In this document: positions 58,701 through 64,000 of the stretch, one piece after another | How the letters are laid out: every line of letters starts with the position of its first letter | Numbering within the stretch: the first letter of the stretch is position 1 | DNA from: Flavobacteriales bacterium | GTDB taxonomy: Bacteria > Bacteroidota > Bacteroidia > Flavobacteriales_F > PHOS-HE28 | Assembly: GCA_016712535.1 (NCBI GenBank) | Contig: JADJQW010000002.1 | Span: 496,001 to 560,000 of the forward strand | Direction of reading: 5' to 3' | Length of the DNA: 64,000 nucleotides | Notes under the pieces: generated by a model | Database searches by the model: none | What the model was told of the DNA's origin: nothing | Seen by the model: only the letters and a program-made list of their open reading frames with translations | Program-made: the position numbers and the translations under genes

Positions 58701-59912
58701 ATGAAGACCAGAAGCCTGCTGCTCGTCGCAGCGTTCGCGCCATTGCTCGCGGGCGCCCAGCATCCCGTGATCCAAGGCATCCTCGATGAAGTGCGCATCG
58801 ACAGCATGATGGGGTGGGTGAGCGAGGTCAGCGGCGAGGTGCCTGTGATGATTGATGGGCAGGAACACACCCTGCTGAGCCGGCACAAGAACAACGAAGG
58901 CAACAACCTCGCTCAGGCCTGGCTGATGCAGAAGCTCGTGCAGCTGGGCTATGCGCCCGTGGAGCAGCCCTTCAACAGCACGGGAAGGAACATCCTGGTG
59001 ACCAAGCCCGGCAACGGGAGCACCGAGGAGATCGTGATCATCTGCGCGCACTACGATGCCATGCCCGCTGGCATCGTGAATGCACCGGCGGCCGACGATG
59101 ACGGCAGCGGCGTGGCTGCGGTCCTGGAGGCGGCGCGGGTGCTGCGCGACATCGACTTCGTGCATCCCATCGTGTTCGCGCTCTGGGACGAAGAGGAGCA
59201 AGGCAAGGTGGGCAGCGCATTCTATGCAGGCGCGATGGCCGCGAACGATGCGCTCATCAAGGCCGCGATCAACATGGACGCCATCGCCTACGACGGCAAT
59301 GCCGATGCGAAGGCGCGCATCCACACGCGGCCCATCGCCAACTCGCTGGCCATCGCCGATACGGTCTTCAGCGTGCATCAGCAATACGGCATCGGCCTCG
59401 ACCTGATCCTCACCAACCCCGGCGCCACCTACAGCGACCACGCTTCGTTCTGGAACGAGGGCTACGGTTCCGTGCTCGTGATCGAAGAGTTCACCAACGA
59501 CGGCAACCCGCATTACCACACGCCCACCGACCTCACGCAATACTTCGACGTGCCGTATTATGAGAAGCTCGCCAAGCTGAGCATCGCCAGCACGGCCGCG
59601 CTTGCGATCCCGGTCACGGTCGACATGAACGTGGTGGAGGTCAACGCCGCGCCCCTGACGCTCTACGCTTACCCGAACCCCGCTGGAGATGCCGCAGGGC
59701 TATGGATCGAAATGCCCGTTGCCAGCCGTGCGCGCCTTTCAATCCACGATGCGCTTGGCCGCGAGCTGGACCTGCTTCATGACGGCATGCTCCCGAGCGG
59801 GAAGTCAGCGTTCACGGTTGACCTGCAAGGGCTGCCGGCCGGCGGTTATGTGGCCCGCGCGGCGATCGAAGGCCGCGAGGTCAGGTCGGTGCGGCTGATG
59901 AAGCTGCCCTGA
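58701..59912 (+). CDS. M28-family metallopeptidase with T9SS sorting domain
   Basis: The 403-residue zinc aminopeptidase-like protein has a signal peptide (about 1-19) and metal ligands in IICAHYDAMPAG (His), APAADDDGSGVAAVL (Asp), FALWDEEEQGKVGS (Glu pair), INMDAIAYDG (Asp) and NPHYHTPTDL (His). A T9SS type A domain forms the last 80 residues (LYAYPNPAGDAAGLWIE). It would trim peptides outside the cell. The gene starts 18 bases after the cytochrome stop and is probably in its transcript, with a TACCTTGC box at 58689 as an alternative promoter. Confidence 0.92.
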   Translation: MKTRSLLLVAAFAPLLAGAQHPVIQGILDEVRIDSMMGWVSEVSGEVPVMIDGQEHTLLSRHKNNEGNNLAQAWLMQKLVQLGYAPVEQPFNSTGRNILVTKPGNGSTEEIVIICAHYDAMPAGIVNAPAADDDGSGVAAVLEAARVLRDIDFVHPIVFALWDEEEQGKVGSAFYAGAMAANDALIKAAINMDAIAYDGNADAKARIHTRPIANSLAIADTVFSVHQQYGIGLDLILTNPGATYSDHASFWNEGYGSVLVIEEFTNDGNPHYHTPTDLTQYFDVPYYEKLAKLSIASTAALAIPVTVDMNVVEVNAAPLTLYAYPNPAGDAAGLWIEMPVASRARLSIHDALGRELDLLHDGMLPSGKSAFTVDLQGLPAGGYVARAAIEGREVRSVRLMKLP

Positions 59913-60530
59913 TCAGTCCTTGGTGAAGGGCTTGGCCAACACCCGGCCATCGCGCTCGGTGATCAACAGGAAGTAATTCGAGGGCTTCAGCGCGCTCACA
60001 TCGAGCGCGAGCACGCGACTCGCCACGATGCCCTGTTCCATCACCGCTTCGCCGCTGAGGTTGATCACGGTGATCGATCGCGCATCTACGCCACCCAAGT
60101 CAACGGTCAGCCAATCGGCGGCCGGTATCGGGCTCAGGCGCACGTCGGCGGTTTCCCCCACCTCGGCCACGCCCGTGGGGTCGATCACCGTGATGGTGCC
60201 GAACTGCGTGGCTGCATGCCCATTCCCATCGCATTCGTAGTTGTACACGCCCGGGATGGTGAAGGTGAAGGTGTACGTCCAATTCCCGCTTGCGGTGTTG
60301 CCGCTCGTGAAGCCTTGCGGATTGCTCGGGAAATCGCTCAAGGTGCCATTCACGTTGTGCGTGCCGCTCTGGTTCTCCCAGCGCACCTGATCGCCCACGT
60401 CGATGGTGAGGAATTGCGGGCTGTAATAGGGGTCGGTGCTGCCGATGGTGCTGCCTCCGGATTGCACGATCCAGAGTGCGGCGGAAGCGGTGAAGGGGAG
60501 AAGCAGCAGGGATGAGGCGAGAAGACGCAT
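59913..60530 (-). CDS. Cupredoxin-domain protein with T9SS sorting domain
   Basis: The 205-residue protein has a signal peptide (MRLLASSLLLLPFTASA), a plastocyanin/azurin-like domain (about residues 20-125) and a T9SS type A domain (about 130-205). Copper ligands can be read as the His in NQSGTHNVNG and Cys/His in YNYECDGNGHAATQFG. It would carry electrons or copper at the cell surface. A TATCTTTC box lies 20 bases before the ATG at 60530. It converges on the M28 gene with no gap, and sits beside the cytochrome and peroxidase genes, hinting at a joint redox role. Confidence 0.88.
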   Translation of the reverse strand: MRLLASSLLLLPFTASAALWIVQSGGSTIGSTDPYYSPQFLTIDVGDQVRWENQSGTHNVNGTLSDFPSNPQGFTSGNTASGNWTYTFTFTIPGVYNYECDGNGHAATQFGTITVIDPTGVAEVGETADVRLSPIPAADWLTVDLGGVDARSITVINLSGEAVMEQGIVASRVLALDVSALKPSNYFLLITERDGRVLAKPFTKD

Positions 60531-60550
60531 GCGGTTCTTGAGTTTGGCGC

Positions 60551-60558
60551 GAAAGATA
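60551..60558 (-). promoter_or_regulatory. -7 box TATCTTTC for the cupredoxin gene
   Basis: TATCTTTC on the minus strand is a seven-of-eight match to TAnnTTTG, 20 bases before the ATG. Confidence 0.4.
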
Positions 60559-60611
60559 CCCGGGGTACTAACCGGGCCCGATCTTCCTGCGCACCATGCT
60601 TGGCATCGCAC

Positions 60612-62798
60612 TCACCGGACGTCCGGCCGCACGTGTTCGTCGATGTAGCCCAGCACCTTCTCCATCAGGTGCAGGCGGTCCTTGCCGCGCACGTTATGGC
60701 CATGGCCCGGGTAGTTGAAGAATTCCACCTGCACGCCAGCGGCCACGCAGGCCTTCAGGAACTGGTAGCTGTGCTCGGGCACCACGGTATCGTCCTTGCC
60801 GCCAGTGATGATCAGCAAGGGGTCCTTCAGGTCCTTAGCGAAGTTGCTCAGGGTGGTTGCGGCATAGCCTTCAGGGTTCTCCTGTGGCGTGTCCATGTAG
60901 CGCTCGCCGTACATCACTTCATACAGGCTCCAATCGATCACCGGCCCACCGGCTGCGCCCGCTCTGAATGCGCCGGGATGCCGCGTGAGCATGGCGGTGG
61001 TCATGTGCCCGCCGTAGCTCCATCCGTGGACGGCTAAGCGGTCGCCATCGACCCAAGGCTGTTCCTTCAGCCAGGCCACGCCGCGCATCTGGTCCTTCAC
61101 CTCCACCACCCCGAGCTGGCGGTGCACCACTTGCTCGAAGTCACGGCCGCGGTTCGGTGTTCCATGCCCATCCACGGTGAAGACCACATAACCGCGCTCG
61201 GCCGCGTGAAGCATCCATGCGGACGCGCCGCCGAGGAAGGAGTTGCTCACCAACTGCACATGCGGTCCGTTATAGACGTAGACCAGCACCGGGTAGCGCT
61301 GCCGCGATTGGAAGGTGCTCGGCTTGATCACGCGCGCGTTGAGCCTGTCTCCGTTCTCGCCTTCGATGCTGAGCAGTTCGATGCTGCCCACCTGATGCCC
61401 CGCGAACGGGTCCTTCGCGTCAACCAGGGTCTTCATCGCCGAGCCATCGCGCGTGTTGCGGATCATGCTGCGGTTGGGCACCGTGAGGCTGCTCCACGTG
61501 TCGAGGAGGTATTTGCCATCGCTGCTGAGCTGGCCGTGGTGCGAGCCAGGCTCGCTCGTGAGCCGCGTGGTGCGCCCGTTGGCGAGGTCGATGCGGTAGA
61601 GGTGCGTCTCCAGTGCACCGGCGGGATTCTTCGGGTCGATGTTGCCCGTGCCCTCGACGATCGCGAATGACTCCTTGGGGTCGAGGCCCACGATGCGCTC
61701 CACTTCCCACGCGCCTTGGGTGAGCTGGCGCACGAGCCCTTTCTTCACATCGTAGAGGTAGAGGTGCTGCCAGCCATCGCGACGGCTGCGCCAGATGAAC
61801 TGCGTGGGCCGTGTCTTCAGGTGGCGCGCAGCCTGAAGCGGCTCGATGTACTTCTCGTCGCGCTCGGTGAACACAGTGCCTTCGGCTTCGCCGGTGGCGG
61901 CATCGTAGCGCACCATGCGCAGGTTCTGCGTGGCGCGGTCGATGTGGGCCACGAGCAAGTGCTGCTCGTCGGGCTCCCAACTGATGTTGGTGAGGTACTG
62001 GTCCAGCGGCTCGCCCGTCTTCAGGAACACGGTGCTGCCTGTGTTCATGTCGTGCACACCGATGGTGACGTGGTGGCTGGCCTGCCCCGCCATAGGGTAG
62101 CGGATGGGCTCGAAGGTGCTGGGCTTGGTGCCGATGTCCTCGAGCATGTAGGTGCTCACCATGGATTCATCCATGCGGTAGAAGGCGAGCTTGCCGCCCT
62201 TCGGCGCCCAGAAGAGGCCTTTCTCCACGCCGTATTCCTGCCGGTGCACGCTCTGTCCGTTCACGATGCCGTTGCCGCCATCGCTCGTGATCGGCGTGGG
62301 CTTGTTCTTGCCCTCGCCGGCGCGCATCACCAGGATGTTATCGTCCTTCACGAAGGCCACGGCTCCCGTGCTGGGCTCGATCTCCTCATGACCGGAACCG
62401 GCCTCGATCCTCGTCACGGCCTGCAATTCGGCTTTCGCGAGGTCGTAGGCGTAGAAGCGCTGGTTATGCACGAAGGTGAAGCGGTTCGCATTGCTCCAGG
62501 TGATCGGCAACCACGCTTTCAGTTTGGCGCTATCCGGAAGCTGCGCATTGATCGCGCTCAGTTCCACCAGCACGCGGTCCATGCTCTTGCCGATGTCGCC
62601 GCGCATGAGCTGCTCGCCCTTCACGTAACTGTAGCGTTGCGCGCCTTCGATCCATTGCAGGCCGCGCAGGCGCTCCGGCGCGAGTTCGGTGCCGGCCTTC
62701 AGAACGGCATCTTTCAAGGTGAGCGGTTGCAGCTGCGCGGAAAGCAGCAGGGCTGTGCCAACGAATGAGGGCGCCAGGAGCGCGCGGAGTGCGAGCAT
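60612..62798 (-). CDS. S9 family dipeptidyl peptidase IV-like protein
   Basis: The 728-residue protein has a signal peptide (about 1-21), a DPPIV N-terminal beta-propeller (about 60-450, with LAFYRMDESMVSTYMLEDIG) and a C-terminal alpha/beta-hydrolase domain with nucleophile S594 in VHGWSYGGHMTTAML, the Asp in ITGGKDDTVVPEH and the His in NYPGHGHNVRGKD. DPPIV cuts X-Pro dipeptides from oligopeptides in the periplasm. It complements the S46 peptidase, which prefers other P1 residues. The ATG is at 62798. Confidence 0.93.
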   Translation of the reverse strand: MLALRALLAPSFVGTALLLSAQLQPLTLKDAVLKAGTELAPERLRGLQWIEGAQRYSYVKGEQLMRGDIGKSMDRVLVELSAINAQLPDSAKLKAWLPITWSNANRFTFVHNQRFYAYDLAKAELQAVTRIEAGSGHEEIEPSTGAVAFVKDDNILVMRAGEGKNKPTPITSDGGNGIVNGQSVHRQEYGVEKGLFWAPKGGKLAFYRMDESMVSTYMLEDIGTKPSTFEPIRYPMAGQASHHVTIGVHDMNTGSTVFLKTGEPLDQYLTNISWEPDEQHLLVAHIDRATQNLRMVRYDAATGEAEGTVFTERDEKYIEPLQAARHLKTRPTQFIWRSRRDGWQHLYLYDVKKGLVRQLTQGAWEVERIVGLDPKESFAIVEGTGNIDPKNPAGALETHLYRIDLANGRTTRLTSEPGSHHGQLSSDGKYLLDTWSSLTVPNRSMIRNTRDGSAMKTLVDAKDPFAGHQVGSIELLSIEGENGDRLNARVIKPSTFQSRQRYPVLVYVYNGPHVQLVSNSFLGGASAWMLHAAERGYVVFTVDGHGTPNRGRDFEQVVHRQLGVVEVKDQMRGVAWLKEQPWVDGDRLAVHGWSYGGHMTTAMLTRHPGAFRAGAAGGPVIDWSLYEVMYGERYMDTPQENPEGYAATTLSNFAKDLKDPLLIITGGKDDTVVPEHSYQFLKACVAAGVQVEFFNYPGHGHNVRGKDRLHLMEKVLGYIDEHVRPDVR

Positions 62799-62840
62799 GA
62801 GATTCGGGTTGCGGTGGGCGAAGATGCCGAAAGCGCTTGA

Positions 62841-63902
62841 TCACTCCGGATCACTGAACGCCGGATCGTTCAGGAAGCGCTCATCGGTGAGGGCTTGCAG
62901 GAAGGCCTTGAGGTCGGCGCGCTCCTGGGCATCGAGGTCGATCTGGCCGCTGGTCCATGGCCACATGTGATTGTCCAGATTGGGCTCATTGATGTTCACG
63001 CTGTCGGCGTAGAAGTCGATCACTTCTTCAAGCGTGGCGAAGCGCCCATCGTGCATGTAGGGCGCGGTGACGGCAATGTTGCGCAGGCTGTTCACCTTGA
63101 AGCGGCCGCGGTCGCTCACGAGTCCGGTGATCTCCGCCAATCCTTGATCCGGTCCGGGCGCCATGCCGATGTTGCGTAGGTCGTGGTCCTGGAAGAGCGG
63201 CGCCATGTGGCAGAGGTCGCACTCGGCTTCGCCGAAGAAGAGGTCCATGCCGCGTATCTCGGCATCGGACATGGCCGTGGCATCACCGCTGTAGAAGTAG
63301 CGGTCGAAGGGCGAATCGAAGCTGAGCAGCGTGCGCTCGAATTGCGCTATGGCTTTCACCACGCGCACGCTGTCAATGTCCGGTGATCCGAAGGCGCGTG
63401 CGAAAAGCTCGGGATAGTTGGGCAGTCGGCGGAGCCGTTCCTCCACCACGGGCCAGCTGTTGCGCATCTCGAGGTGATTCACCACGGGGCCGAAGGCTTG
63501 CTCTTCCAACGAAGCCGCGCGGCCATCCCAGAAGAGGAGATGGTCCCAGAGCATGTTCTGCACGGGCATCGATTGCCGCCGCCCCACGGACCCATCCGAT
63601 CCGAGCGAGAATCTACGCGGGTCGCTGAAGGCGAACTCCTGCTGGTGGCAGCTGCTGCAGCTGATCGAGTAGTTGTCCGACAGCGCTTTCTCATAGAACA
63701 GCTTGCGGCCCAGCGCAACGCCTTCCACGGTGAGCGGATTGTCGGCGGGCAGGTTCATCGGATGCGGCAGGTTCTGCGTCCAAGGCGGCAGTTCCAGCGC
63801 CAAGGGCGTGGGCCCCGTGAAGGCATCGGCCTGCTCCACGGCGGGATCCTTCCGGCACGCCGCGATGGCGAGCAAGGCGAAGAGGAAGGGGAGGCGCCGC
63901 AT
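62841..63902 (-). CDS. Di-heme cytochrome c peroxidase (MauG/CCP family) lipoprotein
   Basis: The 353-residue protein has a lipoprotein signal (FALLAIAAC, Cys16) and two heme sites, CSSCH (82-86) and CDLCH (228-232), with the family motifs LGRKLFYEKALSDNYSISCS, FSDPRRFSLGSDG, LFWDGRAASLEEQAFGP and APYMHDGRFATLEEVIDFY. It reduces hydrogen peroxide using electrons from small cytochromes or cupredoxins. It lies 42 bases upstream of the S9 peptidase. A related gene ends 27 bases upstream of its start. Confidence 0.93.
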   Translation of the reverse strand: MRRLPFLFALLAIAACRKDPAVEQADAFTGPTPLALELPPWTQNLPHPMNLPADNPLTVEGVALGRKLFYEKALSDNYSISCSSCHQQEFAFSDPRRFSLGSDGSVGRRQSMPVQNMLWDHLLFWDGRAASLEEQAFGPVVNHLEMRNSWPVVEERLRRLPNYPELFARAFGSPDIDSVRVVKAIAQFERTLLSFDSPFDRYFYSGDATAMSDAEIRGMDLFFGEAECDLCHMAPLFQDHDLRNIGMAPGPDQGLAEITGLVSDRGRFKVNSLRNIAVTAPYMHDGRFATLEEVIDFYADSVNINEPNLDNHMWPWTSGQIDLDAQERADLKAFLQALTDERFLNDPAFSDPE

Positions 63903-63929
63903 GCGTGGCGAAGATCGATAGTGCGACGA

Positions 63930-64000
63930 TCAACGGCGGTGACCGGGGGGGCCGAAACGCGGATTAACGAGGAAAGCCGAATCGGTGAGCGTGCGCAGGA
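63930..64000 (-). CDS. C-terminal end of a second di-heme cytochrome c peroxidase (cut by window edge)
   Basis: The minus-strand frame from 63998 to the TGA at 63930-63932 encodes LRTLTDSAFLVNPRFGPPGHRR and stop. It matches the last residues of the next gene (LQALTDERFLNDPAFSDPE) and the family ending, so it is the tail of a tandem paralog that continues past the window. Twenty-two residues are visible, so the family call rests on this match and position. Confidence 0.6.
   Translation of the reverse strand, partial: LRTLTDSAFLVNPRFGPPGHRR

Noticed and set aside
57372..59540. A 722-codon minus-strand open frame over the cytochrome and M28 peptidase genes
   Set aside because: No motif is present, the composition is shadow-like, and the plus-strand genes have clear catalytic and heme motifs.

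Overview
The window is 64 kb of GC-rich, densely coding DNA from a member of the Bacteroidota, most likely a high-GC lineage of the Flavobacteriales order. The evidence is: seven intact or edge-cut proteins ending in a type IX secretion (T9SS) type A sorting domain, plus one decayed remnant; Bacteroidota-only families (DUF5606, S46 peptidase, SiaB-type kinase, TonB/SusC-style receptor); and promoters with the Bacteroidota -7 box TAnnTTTG or its local variant TAnnTTCG, usually close to the start codon. Order and family are inference; the phylum is well supported. There is no CRISPR array, prophage, transposase or plasmid function. The region reads as ordinary chromosome.

Layout. 0-8 kb: the end of a T9SS protein, an exported agmatine-deiminase-family lipoprotein, a DUF418 membrane protein, a leftward DUF6580/RidA/lipoprotein group, and an adaptor-permease-ATPase ABC exporter. 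8-13.6 kb: a T9SS thioredoxin-fold protein resembling deiodinases, an aldo/keto reductase, a decayed T9SS propeller gene, a BaiN-type flavoprotein and a fructosamine kinase. 13.6-19.5 kb: tRNA-Ala(GGC), a polyphosphate kinase fused to an N-terminal HD domain, a divergent SiaB-like protein carrying a second degenerate copy of its own domain, a 44-residue small protein and an ALDH8-type aldehyde dehydrogenase. 19.5-29.8 kb: a TonB receptor, TMEM220, a probable 6S-like small RNA, a two-component system with a three-copy operator-like repeat, a TonB protein, a T9SS protein, an SDR lacking its catalytic residues, kbl and an outer membrane barrel. 29.9-34 kb: the housekeeping run rplM-rpsI-rpsB-tsf-pyrH-frr. 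34-43.8 kb: a radical SAM/SPASM enzyme, an MMPL exporter with rfbA and a polyprenyl synthase, a TIGR01777 oxidoreductase, a large T9SS protein and two unknowns. 43.9-50.1 kb: sucA, sucB and yidC, the last interrupted by one extra G. 50.2-56.6 kb: a DUF6438 lipoprotein, an S46 dipeptidyl peptidase (DPP7-like), a DUF2157/GDYXXLXY pair, an EI24 protein and a DUF5606 protein. 56.7-64 kb: a surface and periplasmic set made of a T9SS pentaheme cytochrome, a T9SS M28 peptidase, a T9SS cupredoxin, a DPP4-type S9 peptidase and two tandem di-heme cytochrome c peroxidases, the second cut by the window edge.

How it fits together. The genome supports protein and peptide feeding (S46, S9, M28, TonB parts), aerobic central metabolism (2-oxoglutarate dehydrogenase) and T9SS-borne redox proteins. 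The region most likely to hide something new is 14-18 kb: a divergent pair, HD-PPK1 and a two-module SiaB protein, sharing a 56-base promoter region, which suggests polyphosphate metabolism tied to partner-switch signalling. Four intergenic repeat types also stand out; each is built from short words that I recall recurring in unrelated environmental genomes.
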